Of a DNA stretch of 64,000 nucleotides, positions 1 through 13,100 are shown piece after piece. Both the position numbers and the translations under genes were made by a program. The notes beneath the pieces are model-generated. The model worked only from the letters and a program-made list of their open reading frames with translations, did no database searches and was not told the DNA's origin. Each line of letters begins with the position of its first letter. Positions within the stretch are counted from its first letter, which is position 1. Source of the stretch: Lamellibrachia satsuma (Eukaryota; Annelida; Polychaeta; Sabellida; Siboglinidae); the NCBI GenBank assembly GCA_033239005.1, contig BSQZ01000098.1, forward strand, positions 502,501 to 566,500, written 5' to 3'.

Positions 1-99
1 AAGTTTCTAGAATAAAAAGTAAAAGTCACGATTTCGAACCACTAGTGGCAAGTTTTTTCTCACCAAGCCAATATGGATGCGATTCATGATCGCTAACAC

Positions 100-375
100 A
101 AACAGTAGAACATGCCCTGGATGGCACCTACACAAGAATGCTGCGAAAACTCAAAATGTGTCGTGGTGCCATCAGATGACCAACCAAGAACTGTACGGCT
201 CCCTCCCAAGGATCACCACCATCGTGAGACAACAGCGTCTTTGTCTGTCAGGTCATGTGATGCGTCATGACCAAGTTGCCAACAAAGTCCTGCTCTGGAA
301 GCCCAATGGCCCTCGGAGAAGAGGTCGACCAACAACAACTCTGCAAAACATCCTAGCAGGACAAATTTACTAACT
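100..375 (+). pseudogene. Decayed non-LTR retrotransposon C-terminal fragment
   Basis: The translation around 165-373 reads LYGSLPRITTIVRQQRL, then LSGHVMRHD and RRRGRPTTT. This is the arrangement (LYG.LPR, R..L.GH..R, GRP) found at the C-terminal end of many animal endonuclease/reverse-transcriptase polyproteins. The segment just before it, LDGTYTRMLRK (117-149), belongs to the same domain but sits in another frame, so there is a frameshift near 150. No RT palm is present; the piece is truncated by the window edge or by 5' truncation. The call rests on motif recall. A dead copy is almost certain; the clade is not. Confidence 0.6.
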
Positions 376-1724
376 GCAATGAAGAGCTGAAACCTCTGGA
401 TGGAAATCATCATGTCACCACATTAAGTGGATGACATAAGTAAGTGGCAAGTGATACTGCAGAATCATCTTTGAATTCTCTCTTTCAGAGCAGTTTAGTG
501 ATGCCAGCAGGACGTGCCAGTAGACTTTGACCTAATTTACTTTCTGACCTAACCATGAAAATGACCTCATAGTCACATAGAGTCGCCAAACTACTCATGT
601 ATCTACCATATATATACACATGTGACGTGGTCAAAACATTACTCTTGCATATAAACATGTTAGTCTATTCTTTTTTAAGACAAGGTTGGCTCTATAGGGA
701 ACTTAAACCAACTACATGTTAATCTATTCTTACTACTGTTTGTATTACAACTGAACAGTAAACCATTCTGACGCTTGCTTCTAAACAACCGCTATCACTG
801 TCAACGGTACGGTGAATGAATGGAAAGTCCCTGTCTCTTAGCACTTCCTTGTCACCAGTGACGTCACATTGAAGCTTGCCGATAATCGTGGTAAAAATAT
901 GCATAATCGAGACAGGCCGGTAAAACAGAGTATTATTTGGAATTATTAATTAATTGAATTCTAATAGATTTTTTGGTGTTGTGAAAATGGAAATGTACTA
1001 CAAGATGGAATATAATATGATTTCAAGTAATCATTGTTTTTATTCCCTTTAAATAAGGATTTGACATGGATTGTCACAACAGGCCTTTTACAATGGTGGC
1101 CAGTATGTGAACATAATTAGGAAAACATCACGAATTGTGCTGTAAAGTCATAGATGTCTGTAATGGATTTTTACTATAAAAAGTACACAAAAGTAATGTT
1201 TTCTTGAAGTAGAAACAGTGAAATTACGCTGTAATTAATTTAATTTACATTATGCAATATACTGTAAACATGTAACTGAAATAAAGTTCTATCTAAATTG
1301 GTATGGAATGATTCCATGTATGATGTATTGGAATTTATTTGTTAATCAACTTAATGAACAGAATAATGATCATTTATGGTGACTCAATACGCCACAAACA
1401 CGTCTATGATTTTATGGCAATGTTCTAATGATGTGTAGGCCCAACGGTTCACCCAGACTGTTCACCCTCACTGTTCACTCACCGAGACTGTTCACTCTCA
1501 CTGTTCACTCACCCAGACTGTTCACCTTCACTGTTCACTCACCCAGACTGTTCAACCCTAACTGTGCAGGTCAACAATAAAACAGTGAAAGTCACATTGA
1601 TATGTTATGTACTGGCAGCTAGTGCTTTCATAATTAATTTATGTTGTGGTTCAACCCGAATTTTAAATAATTTTCTGCAATTTCGTGTGCATGGATATAT
1701 TAATGACGTAATTTTTTCTTTCAG
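376..1724. other. Upstream region of MTRFR, mostly without features
   Basis: AT-rich sequence with no convincing exon. It holds a perfect CRE palindrome (TGACGTCA, 859-866) and a small 30-bp tandem repeat (1446-1564, about four copies of a TTCACTCACCCAGACTGTTC unit). A polypyrimidine tract ending in TTTCTTTCAG at 1715-1724 looks like the 3' splice site of the first MTRFR coding exon. A non-coding first exon probably lies here or further left; I cannot place it. Confidence 0.4.
859..866. promoter_or_regulatory. CRE-like palindrome TGACGTCA
   Basis: A perfect CREB/ATF consensus lies 859 bases upstream of the splice acceptor for the MTRFR coding exon. It could mark the MTRFR promoter. An 8-bp site is expected by chance about once per 65 kb, so on its own this is weak evidence. 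Confidence 0.25.
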
Positions 1725-1860
1725 GTTGTCGAGAACAATGAAATGACCAAGACATTTGATGGATGATTAAATAGGAAGCAGTGTTATTGTGATGAATTGT
1801 TCTCATTTGAGACAGATGGATTTAATCTAATCTTGTCTGTTTGACATTGGATACAGACAA

Positions 1861-4491
1861 ATGATGAGTTTGTTGATAACTGCAAAAAATGCACATTTGG
1901 CCAACTTAATGCAGGTCTTCATTGCCTGCAAACTATGTTTGCCTGGCAAACCTCTGTTGGTCAGATGTCTGCATTTCAACACCAGATGGAGGTGTTGTAG
2001 CACTGCTGCGCCACCGGGCGGGAAATACAAAGATCACAGATTGTATGTCGATAATGGAACTTTGTTTGAATATGACTCGCCGGATAGTGAAAGACGAAAA
2101 TATACTCTTATGGTGGAACAATCCAAGTTAACAAATACCTGCAGAAAATGTGAGACCGTTTCACCGAAAACTTGGTCTTGGATCTTCGCCCGATTTGCGG
2201 TGTTGGAGCCAGTAGGAGCATACAGACATCACAGCACTGTGAGCTTTATAGGAAGTCATGACTTTATGGTGACTTGGACGTGTAGATCATCATTCTGTGA
2301 TCATCAACACACTTCAAAGAGGCAGAAGCACGACAGACCTGACTACCCGCCATTAGATGAATCGCAGCTTGAAGAGATGTACACGAAGGGCAGCGGACCC
2401 GGAGGACAGTCCGTCAACAAGACGTCCAACTGCATCGTACTTAAACATGTTCCTACGGGAATTGTTATAAAGGTACGAAAGTTCTTCCTCAAAGTTCCCT
2501 GTGTAAGAGGTGAGGTTAGTAGTAGGTGTGTAATGCTCCACTGTCTGTTTTGGGTAGTTTCCTTCATCCTTGTCTTGGGTAGTCTCCTTCACCCTTGTCT
2601 TGGGTAGTCTCCTTCATCCTTGTCTTGGGTAGTCTCCTTCACCCTTGTCTTGGGTAGTCTCCTTCACCCTTGTCTTGGGTAGTCTCCTTCACCCTTGTCT
2701 TGGGTAGTCTCCTTCATCCTTGTCTTGGGTAGTCTCCTTCATCCTTGTCTTGGGTAGTCTCCTTCATCCTTGTCCTGGGTAGTCTCCGTCACCCTTCTCT
2801 TGGGTAGTCTCCTTCACCCTTGTCTTGGGTAGTCTCCTTCACCCTTGTCTTCGGTAGTCTCCTTCGCCCTTGTCTTGGGTAGTCTCCTTCGTCCATGTCT
2901 TGGGTAGTCTCCTTCGCCCTTGTCTTGGGTAGTCTCCTTCATCCTTGTCTTGGGTATTCTCCTTCAACCTTGTCTTGGGTATTCTCCTTCACCCTTGTTT
3001 TGGGTATTCTCCTTTGCCCTTGTCTTGGCTAGTCTCCTTCATCCTTGTCTTGGGTATTCTCCTTCACCCTTGTTTTGGGTATTCTCCTTTGCCCTTGTCT
3101 TGGGTAGTCTCCTTCATCCTTGTCTTGGGTAGTCTCCTTTATCCTTGTCTTGGGTATTCTCCTTCACCCTTGTTTTGGGTATTCTCCTTTGCCCTTGTCT
3201 TGGGTATTCTCCTTTGCCCTTGTCTTGGGTAGTCTCCTTCATCCTTGTCTTGGGTATTCTCCTTCACCCTTGTTTTGGGTATTCTCCTTTGCCCTTGTCT
3301 TGGGTATTCTCCTTTGCCCTTGTCTTGGGTATTCTCCTTCACCCTTGTCTTGGGTAGTCTCCTTCATCCTTGTCTTGGGTAGTCTCCTTCATCCTTGTCT
3401 TGGGTAGTCTCCTTCATCCTTGTCTTGGGTAGTCTCCTTCATCCTTGTCTTGGGTAGTCTCCTTCATCCTTGTCTTGGGTATTCTCCTTCACCCTTGTCT
3501 TGGGTAGTCTCCTTCATCCTTGTCTTGGGTAGTCTCCTTCATCCTTGTCTTGGGTAGTCTCCTTCATCCTTGTCTTGGGTATTCTCCTTCACCCTATCTT
3601 CATTGAGAAGCACAAGTTATCCTGGTCTTGCTACAAAGACTGCCCTTGTAAGGAGCAGCCTCTTAAAAGGAACAGCTTTGAAAGCCATGTGCTGTTTGCC
3701 CAGTTAGTCACCCTCGCTTGTACCCAGGGATATAAGGAACATCAGATATATAGAACAATATTGGCCTAGTCCCAACTCCCAACATGTCACATAATCCATA
3801 CACTGACAATCCGCTGTATCTACACAATTATTATTATTATGTTTATTTACTGTAATATATGGATGACCATTGTTTATTTACTGTAATATATGGATGACCA
3901 TTGTTTATTTACTGTAATATATGGATGACCATTGTTTATTTACTGTAATATATGGATGACCATTGTTTATTTACTGTAATATATGGGTGACCATTGTTTA
4001 TTTACTGTAATATATGGATGACCATTGATATTCAACTGCTTTAATTTCTGGTGTCTGGACAAAGCAATCAAAATCAGATTCACATTTAAAAACATGTCTT
4101 AATGTGTACTGATGTTTTACAAAGTTCTGTCATGTGTATGTTCGACGTGGAACATTTTATAGTGTTACATTTATTTATGAATATAACTCTTTTAAATTTA
4201 TCTCTACTTTAAATAATAGCAGGATGTAAAGCGCCACAGAATAAATGTGGTGTAAATATTGTATTTTGGTATATTTTGTTATAGTGTCATGAAACCCGCT
4301 CATTACACGACAATCGGAAGTTGGCACGGCTTCGTCTTCAGGAGAGACTCGATGTGTTTTACAATGGAGAGAACAGTTTTGTGGAACAACAGAAGAAGGA
4401 GTTTGCAAGGAAGAGACAGGAGAAGAAAAAACAGACACGGGAAAGGCTAACAAGACTTAGGGAGTTTAAGGAGAGGGAGGGAATCAAGTAG
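1861..4491 (+). CDS. MTRFR: Mitochondrial translation release factor in rescue (MTRFR / C12orf65), 2 coding exons
   Basis: Coding exons 1861-2472 and 4285-4491 join in phase 0 to give 272 residues. Residues about 160-204 hold the class I release-factor GGQ core: [15 protein letters not shown] followed by [12 protein letters not shown]. Exon 2 continues [14 protein letters not shown], then [10 protein letters not shown], and ends in a Lys/Arg-rich tail ([14 protein letters not shown]). This order matches vertebrate MTRFR, which is about 166 aa and lacks a codon-recognition domain. In that family the protein works with a partner (MTRES1) to release peptidyl-tRNA from split, stalled mitochondrial large ribosomal subunits; this is family knowledge. 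The donor at 2473 (GTACG) and acceptor at 4283-4284 (TATAG) are clean. The N-terminal 150 residues are longer than usual; Arg/Ser-containing, acid-poor sequence near the start could be a mitochondrial presequence, but an internal start is possible. The first ATG after the acceptor at 1724 was chosen. It converges with the long coiled-coil gene. Confidence 0.9.
2545..3592. repeat. 25-bp minisatellite in the MTRFR intron (about 42 copies)
   Basis: The unit is CTTGTCTTGGGTAGTCTCCT plus TCATC. Variants alternate (GTAGTC or GTATTC, CATCC, CACCC or GCCCT) and form blocks. It starts about 70 bases after the exon 1 donor. The long open frames across it, on both strands, only reflect the lack of stops in the unit. 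Confidence 0.97.
3839..4027. repeat. 31-bp tandem repeat (6 copies)
   Basis: The unit begins TATGGATGACCATTGTTTAT and ends TTACTGTAATA. Near-identical copies lie in the MTRFR intron, 260 bases before exon 2. Confidence 0.95.
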
Positions 4492-4644
4492 ATGGGATGT
4501 TTAGATGGTGCTGTACTGGTAATGAATTTCCCCAAGACTTTTACATGCAATAAGAAGAAAGCTAGATTATATGGTCTTATAAGGCCTTTGTGTAATGTTT
4601 TACACATATTGTTGTCATAAAAATTTTGAAATGGTAAACAGTTC

Positions 4645-5081
4645 ATCACCCGATTTATTGATGTGGAAATGGGCTCTAACAAATTTAGTGATGTGGAAAT
4701 GGGCTCCAACAAATTTATTGATGTGGAAATGGCCTCTAACAAATTTGCTGATGTGGAAATGGGCTCTAATAAATTTATTGATGTGGAAATGGGCTCCAAC
4801 AAATTTATTGATGTGGAAATGGGCTCTAACAAATTTATTGATGTGGAAATGGGCTCCAACAAATTTATTGATGTGGAAATGGGTTCTAACAAATTTATTG
4901 ATGTGGAAATGGGCTCTAACAAATTTATTGATGTGGAAATGGGCTCCAACAAATTTATTGATGTGGAAATGGGCTCTAACAAATTTATTGATGTGGAAAT
5001 GGGCTCTAACAAATTTGTTGATGTGGAAATGGGCTCTAACAAATTTGTTGATGTGGAAATGGGCTCTAACAAATTTGTTGG
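4645..5081. repeat. 30-bp minisatellite downstream of MTRFR (about 14 copies)
   Basis: The unit is GATGTGGAAATGGGCTCTAA plus CAAATTTATT. It starts about 155 bases after the MTRFR stop. One unit carries AATAAA (4768-4773) where the others have AACAAA; this is the first AATAAA I see after the stop and could serve as a poly(A) signal. Because the unit is a multiple of three, open frames of 160-237 codons run through it on both strands; they are not genes. Confidence 0.95.
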
Positions 5082-7081
5082 AAAGATGACGTGTATTCTG
5101 TGTATTTACGATTCAAAATATCAAAGAGAACTGCAATTTTTATAGAGCGCATCTCAGATCTGATTGGTTGATATTGTAAGTGGAACAAAGTACACAACCA
5201 CGTTTGTAGTGGTGGTTGCAGAGAGGAGACAGCAATATCACTGCTGGTTAGTGAGGGTGAACACAGCAATATCACTGCTGGTTAGTGAGGGTGAACGCAA
5301 TCATTAGACTACATTTTGTAGCACACAGCTTAGAAACATCATTTTATTACATTGAAACAGGATAAAAGAAACATGATGCCATGAGTAGGTAGATACAGTA
5401 ACAGTGGCTTATAGCAACAGGTAGTGTGCACATGGAGGGAATAGTGATGTCATGATTGTGTAAACCTTTCATTGTAAACATTCACTCCTGATTCAAGAGA
5501 AGATTATCTCTCCCAAATCTACACCACGGTCACTTCAGTTTCACAATCCTTCATTTTGCATCAGGCTATGTGTGTCTTTGCATTTACATTGAAAAGGCTT
5601 TGTCTTAAAATATAACTGCAATATTTTACATGTTTGCTTGTTAAACACTTAAAAATGTTGCCAACTGTACACATTTAGAGGGTTACATATGCCTTTCATA
5701 TGCCTTTCATATGCATGACAATCCTACCTATGTGAAGATTTCCTGCTAAAATGTCACATAAGACGCATGCAACTATGCCATGCTGATGGTACAATTCAAC
5801 GTCAACATACCAAGTGTCTAATTACTCATTATTCAATTAATATGTTTTAATGTAACTTAATTACAGTTTGTGTATTTTACAGTCAACAACAAAGTGGTTT
5901 TAGCTTTACAGAATAGTCCTGTATCACAGAAACAAACAGAACAAGATAATCACAACTAGAAACATGTATAAAATGCTACAAGGTAATAAATGTAAAAATT
6001 ATCACAGAATTTTTTTAAGCACACCACAAAACCACAAAATATTAAAAGCAACTTACAAAATCATAGTCAATAATAATACGCATTAGTTTAAGGCAATCAT
6101 GTTGATAACGTGTTAAAAAATAAATAATCAAAAATGATTACTACAATGTAAAAACTACCAGCAGATGAAATATATTTGTTGTTTCAGTATCAAAACAACC
6201 GGGTCTTGACAGTCTGACGGAAAACAAAACGTAACATTAAGCGTCTAACGATAAGTTGTCTGACCACTACTGGTACTGCCATCTGGTGAACATGAAAAGA
6301 AAAGTTGAAATTATCTTTGCAACACCATATCAATTGTTACAATAACAAAAATAACCAAGACATAGGTAGGATGTCAAAGTTACTTTTTGATGGCGACACA
6401 AACATAACTTCAAGTATGCCACATTTCACAAAACACAGGTGTGATTGCATCAACAGTATCTGACAATACATTAGTGCAACCTGCAGGATGACTCTCAACT
6501 GCGTCAAATTTGTACGAAATGTTTAAATTAGTATTGACAACAACATGAGAGATCCTCTCAAAATGTCTGTGTACGGGCATACTTAATATCGTACTTGATA
6601 TCACTGTACTTGATATCACTGGACTTGATATTGCTGTCTTTGATATCACTGTACTTGATATCACAGTACTTGATATCATTTGTTTGTAATGGCCTATAGC
6701 TAGGATGGTAAAAGGTAAATTCATCAAGAATACTTCTTCATAGTACAGTTACATGATGGGAACCATCCATTTTGGATACTAAGAATACTTCTTCATAGTA
6801 CAGTTACATGATGGGAACCATCCATTTTGGATACTCATCCTTCATGGACTAGTGTTATAAAATGAACCAAGACAAATAAATTGTTGGCGTACCTATGCAT
6901 CCATTAAGTGTCCTATTAAAAGAACCACAGTATTTCCTCTAGCATCATTAACTATGAATGTCACAGTTCAACTAAGATATGATGAAATCACAGGTATTCA
7001 GAACTTGTGTTTTCTCAGAAACGCTGTCCTTAAGTCCAGGATGTCTCCTATAGTGTTCAGCAGACAAGACAGAAGTTGCTT
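5082..7081 (-). other. Intergenic region and probable 3' UTR of the coiled-coil gene
   Basis: No exon is seen. Small repeats are present: a 34-bp duplication (5229-5296, ACAGCAATATCACTGCTGGT unit), a 15-bp TACTTGATATCACTG array (6589-6678, about 6 copies) and a 55-bp duplication (6728-6835). The first minus-strand AATAAA after the stop at 7082 is at 5348-5343, so the 3' UTR could run about 1.75 kb; this is inference. Confidence 0.4.
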
Positions 7082-7168
7082 CTATCTAACAAAGACTGCT
7101 GTGTGTGCAGTTGGTCGGCAGGCTCGCTGCTGTAGCTGGGCGTAGGCTCGTTCCAACTGCATTAGTTC
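7082..7168 (-). CDS. Coiled-coil gene, last coding exon (24)
   Basis: It encodes ELMQLERAYAQLQQRACRPT, then AHTAVFVR and TAG at 7084-7082. The acceptor is GTATGTTGCAG. The C-terminal tail after the coil is short. Confidence 0.83.
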   Translation of the reverse strand, partial: ELMQLERAYAQLQQRACRPTAHTAVFVR

Positions 7169-10100
7169 CTGCAACATACACCAGGGGTGCTTGAAATGTG
7201 TTGGCTCATGTCAACATCAGCTCATGGAAATGCGGAAAAGTTCGCAGTAAATTTGAAATCACTTGAATCTAAAGAAATACCGTGCCTAGAATGGCCTCGT
7301 GCCTAGAATGGTTTCATGTGCCTAGAATGGCCTTGTGTTCCTAGAATGGTTTCATGTGCCTAGAATGGCCTTGTGTTCCTAGAGTGGCCTCGTGTTCAAC
7401 AAACAGATTGATTTTAACGTGAATTTTGTGTTCTGAAAATTACAAAACGTGGGAAAGTGAGAACAAGTGGACAAACTATATCCAATCTGAAAACAGTAAT
7501 GTCATTGTCATGTTTTGATTTTCCTGAACAGTTTGTCACAACATTTGAAGTGATGCAGTGATAGGTATAAGATGCTAAAGCCTGGTAAATGATGGAACAG
7601 GAACGATGGCAGCGTATGAAAACAGGCCTTTATAAGACCAATGTTGACACTGCTAAAGTGATAAAATACCCATGTACAGCACCCATAACCTTAAACTATT
7701 AATCCATTCAACTATTCATTTGTTTTCTTTCTTCCCCAGTGAGTGATGGTTCTTCCCGTTAGCAATATATAATGTGCTAGCCCAGTTGCCCGGCGTTGCA
7801 AGGGAGAAACGACAAGGGCTTACGACTCCTTGCACCACCCAGTCATGTTCTGGTCGTGCAATGCCAATGGCAATGACATCTTTGCACCACAAAAATCACG
7901 TACAACTGCATTTGGTAGAAGTTTGACGTAGATGAAGTAACAAAAGTTGAATCACACAGAGTGGTGCTAACAATTGCATGTAACTATTACTCTGAGTTAC
8001 ATCATTTACATCAAATGTACAAATTGGTTCCTTTGACATAATACCCCACCACCTGGGGGAATTTCAAGTATTTTTAATGTACGAACCATCCCTAAGGCCC
8101 CCAGGCACATCTACACAATTTCAGCCCCATGTGAAACTGATGGAGATATATGAGGGAACAGACAGAGGCACAATCTACTTTATATTAAAGATGTAGATGA
8201 GATGACACTATTTTAGCAATGCTAATAAAAAAGATGTAGCGTTTCAAGGTCTGGAAATGTAAAAAATTAAGTGTGGTTTTCTAACCCGACAGCAGCTAGC
8301 ACAGTTTGATCTCAGAAGAAGACACCACATCTACCACACAACGCGCCCTCGTTTCCAACTTTGCCCTACCTTGGTCTGTTGTGTCAGTGTGCTCTGTAGT
8401 TTAGAGATCTCGAGCATCTTCTGGTTGAGGATGTGAGAATTTTGTTCGGCGCGGTCCTCCGCCATCTTGGCACGACCTTCGGCCTCCTCTGCTCTCAACT
8501 CGTACTGGCGTACGCTGCGCTCCGGCTGTAGACACAGAAACAGCGGTATGGTACGTGACGATGATAACTCTCAGAACTCGGTGATAGCGATAATGTACAG
8601 CAAGGTTATGTGCAATGAAGAAGTATTTTAAAATAAAACAAGAAATCAAAATGTTACAAATGACTAAATCTTTATGGCAATGCAAAATTTATGGTCATGT
8701 GACACAAACTGCAGAAGGAATTGGTGGAGGTCCTGGCCAATGTATTGGATCAGGGCATAAAGATGGTGGGGGTCGGTCACAGAGGGTGACCTAGTGGTGG
8801 AGTGACCCCCACCGATACCATGTGAATTGTATATAAGTCAGTAGTGGTACAGATAGTACTGGTAGTGGGTAGCTGATAGGCATGATTTACTAATTACAGT
8901 ATGTGTAAACACCTTTTGGGGGCCGGCATGCTTGCTGAGATTATTGGATGTATCTTATTTTGATGGTGTATGCTTGCCTAATTTCCTGCTCCTTAATTAA
9001 TAAATCTAAATGTCATTCTTTGGCCTATTTCAATCTACGCTGGACTTGTATTGTTATTTTGCATAAATATCCAGACATATATACACATTTCTAGTAAGGC
9101 AAAACTATATCAAATTTATATTCCAAGAGAACAAAGTCTGCTTCATGCCAAGAAGGCAGGGCTTAATCATCTACATAGGGTGGGACAAGGGTAATGTAAG
9201 CCTACCATGTTTTGGCAGTTAGCTGAAAGATCTGGCACAGAGATGCTCAGTCTCCCGGCTTTCTTCAGATTAGCGTTCTCCATCTGCAGTATCTTCACCT
9301 TGCCCTGCAGTTGCCGTAGCAACTGTGTCGTCTCGGGGCTCTCTGTGTTATCTGTTGGGCCTGTGTTGTATGCCATGCTCTGGGGGGGAAATAGGGGAGA
9401 CTGCGGCTAGTTGTAACATGGATAAGTTGTAACATGGGTAAGTTGTAACATGGATAAGTTGTAACATGGGTACGTTGCAACATGGGTAAGTTGCAACATG
9501 GGTAAGTTGTAACATGGATAAGTTGTAACATGGGTAAGTTGTAACATGGATAAGTTGTAACATGGGTAAGTTGTAACATGGGTAAGTTGTAACATGGATA
9601 AGTTGTAACATGGGTAAGTTGTAACATGGGTAAGTTGCAACATGGGTAAGTTGCAACATGGGTAAGTTGTAACATGGATAAGTTGTAACATGGGTAAGTT
9701 GTAACATGGGTAAGTTGCAACATGAGTAAGTTGTAACATGGGTAAGTTGTAACAGACGTACCACAGATTACTTACTAATGCAAATGATTTTGCAAGGTAG
9801 CAGTATTTTCATCAATAGTTTTAATCATGTCACATCAAAGCCATTAATTGCATATATATGCTACAGTTTGTCACAATGGTAAAATATATATATGTCACAA
9901 CTTGCCCCACAAAGTGGTAAATTGTAACATTTTAAACCTTGTAAAACATATCATTGCACAAATGTGTATTGCATTAAAACTCCATCTTCAACAGATTTAG
10001 CCCATCATAAATCTGATTTGTTGATGTCCAAATACGTAGTGTTTGAATAGTTTAAGGAACATCTGGAGTCAGTAATGCATATGTTTGGTTCAAATAATCA

Positions 10101-13100
10101 AAAGATTTTTAGTCATTAGATCTGATAAGGCTCAAAATAGTCTGAAATAGTAAATACTGCAGGTCAATGCTGATCATGGGGTGACTTCCGTCTTCTCACC
10201 AATCACATGACAAAGTTACAACATTTCAATAAGGGTGAAATTCACGAATTGCCGGCTTTTCCATTTTCTCTCCAATTAGTGTTTAACCAAACACTAAGTA
10301 ATTTAATAGTTTGCCTGATGATTTCACCAAAACTACTTATGTACAAAAGTTGGACAAACGAGCTAGCATGCTGCAGTGATACTAGGTAGGTTTGATTTTT
10401 TCACAAAATTAATTTGAAATGAGACTAGCGAAAAAAACAAATTGAGGAGGGACCTTTAAGTGAATTGAGGAGGGACCTTTAAGTGAATTTAAGAGGGACC
10501 TTTAAGTGAATTGAGGAGGGACCTTTAAGTGAATTGAAGAGGGACCTTTAAGTGAATTGAGAAGGGACCTTTAAGTGAATTGAGAAGGGACCTTTAAGTG
10601 AATTGAGGAGGAACCTTTAAGTGAATTGAGGAGGGACCTTTAAGTGAATTGAGAAGGGACCTTTAAGTGAATTGAGGAGGGACCTTTAAGTGAATTGAGG
10701 AGGGACCTTTAAGTGAATTGAGGAGGAACTTTTAAGTGAATTGAGGAGGGACCTTTAAGTGAATTGAGGAGGGACCTTTAAGTGAATTAAGGATGGATCT
10801 TTAAGCAGGCACTTACTTATGTTGCTTTTGTTACAACTAGCACTAGTCTCCCCTAGATGTAACACTAAAACAAGATGAGAATTTCATACTGAAAAAGGCT
10901 AGCTTTGCAAGTGAAGGCAAACCGTTCTGAAGAGATTCATCAGACTTGTGATTGTAATCTTTTAATCATTTCTCAAGTTAATTTATCTAGTTGCAATGTT
11001 CACTCTGATGAAGACCGCTAAAAGCTGTCAAAATGTTACAAAGAAAAAATGTAAAATTGATTGTAAAAAATTATTAAATGATTAATTGAAGACAACTTGG
11101 AGAAACAGAATGGCAAAATATATTTCATAACTTGTTTGTTAACATACCCTTTTGCAAAGAATGTCACACTACTATATGATGTGCAACAATTATTTGGAAT
11201 GTTATGATTTGCATAATTTATGCTGTATATGAGCAGTTTTGTATTTAAACAGGCTAGAAAAATGTGCATTAAAGCATTGAAACACAAGATAATTTACAAA
11301 GTGATGAAAACTAGTAACTAAGAGATGAAAACATCATTTAGGAAATGATCAAGAAAAATTTTTAATCACTGAACATTTTAAGTTTTGGGGATTAAAATCA
11401 TTTAATGAAAAATCGCTTTTCCTCAGGCAATTTTCACTAAAAATTCTAACTTTATTTCTGTAACTATTTCGTTACACTTACCAATCGAAGTAGCTCGTGT
11501 TTCAGCCTCTCCATTTCCCTCTTCATCCCCTCCCGTTCACGTTCCCATTCAGCCCTGTTTTTGTTAGCATCCTTCCCCCTCCTGACATAAACAATTATAA
11601 CTGAGTATATGACAACAACCAGAGAATATGACAACAACCAGAGTATATGACAACAACCAGAGAATATGACAACAACCAGAGTATATGACAACAACTAGAG
11701 TTGTTGTGGCATTGTACTGTTGAGGGCACTTTGCAAAAAACTAGATATAGTTGACAAATCATTCATGTAATCTATTTAGACCATATAAACGAACAGGCAG
11801 GTAATTGAAATTACAAACAATCTAATCTAATATTCCCATATTCCTACACAATCATGACACTACTTTTTACTTCACAAACATGTTGATATTATTACTTTAC
11901 AAATTATTCTACACATATTCAAATATGTTTAGTGTTAAATAGCAAAGAGAATCAGTTAAAAACTGCTTCATTGAAATATGCATACACTGTTTGCTACATG
12001 GAATTAACTGACTAAAACAGGTCATCTGAAATAGAATAACACTAACAGTTATGGTTGTGAGTAAACACACAAGGTGTGTTGTGAGTAAACACACAAGGTG
12101 TGTTGTGAGTAAACACACAAGGTGTGTTGTGAGTAAACACACAAGGTGTGTTGTGAGTAAACACGCAAGGTGTGTTGTGAGTAAACACACAAGGTGTGTT
12201 GTGGGTAAACACGCAAGGTGTGTTGTGAGTAAACACACAAGGTGTGAGGGCTACGGTGCTACAAGTCATCTATGTAAAGCCATGTTAGTCTCATGCTCAA
12301 ACAACTTGGAAAAAAGTGCAAATTTAAAAAAGTCAAACTGGTGATACAAAAACAAAGAAAACAAACTGACAAATCATGAAAGTATAACATTTACATGACA
12401 AGTACCACAATTACATGACGAATACAACACTTACATGACGAGTACAACGCTTACATGATGAGTACAAGCTGTACAACACTTACATGATGAGTACAACACT
12501 TACATGATGAGTAGAAGCTGTACAACACTTACATGACGAGTACAACACTTACATGACGAGTACAACACTTACATGACGAGTACAAGCTGTACAACACTTA
12601 CATGACGAGTACAACACTTACATGATGAGTAGAAGCTGTACAACACTTACATGACGAGTACAACACTTACATGACGAGTACAACACTTACATGACAAGTA
12701 CAAGCTGTACAACACTTACATGACGAGTACAACACTTACATGATGAGTAGAAGCTGTACAACACTTACATGACAAGGACAACACTTACATGATGAGTACA
12801 ACACTTACATGACGAGTACAAGCTGTACAACACTTACATGACGAGTACAAGCTGTACAACACTTACATGACGAGTACAACACTTACATGACGAGTAGAAG
12901 CTGTACAACACTTACATGACGAGTACAACACTTACATGACAAGGACATTAGGCAAGGTGGATCAGGGATTAAGAAATTGCTCAAACAGACACAGTTAAAA
13001 AAAATGGGTGTCACAATCAGAGACAAATAATAAGGTATATTTCCCCCTGGTGGGTACAATATGGTACATGACCACACTGCAAACTTCCCTGTGGGTGCAA

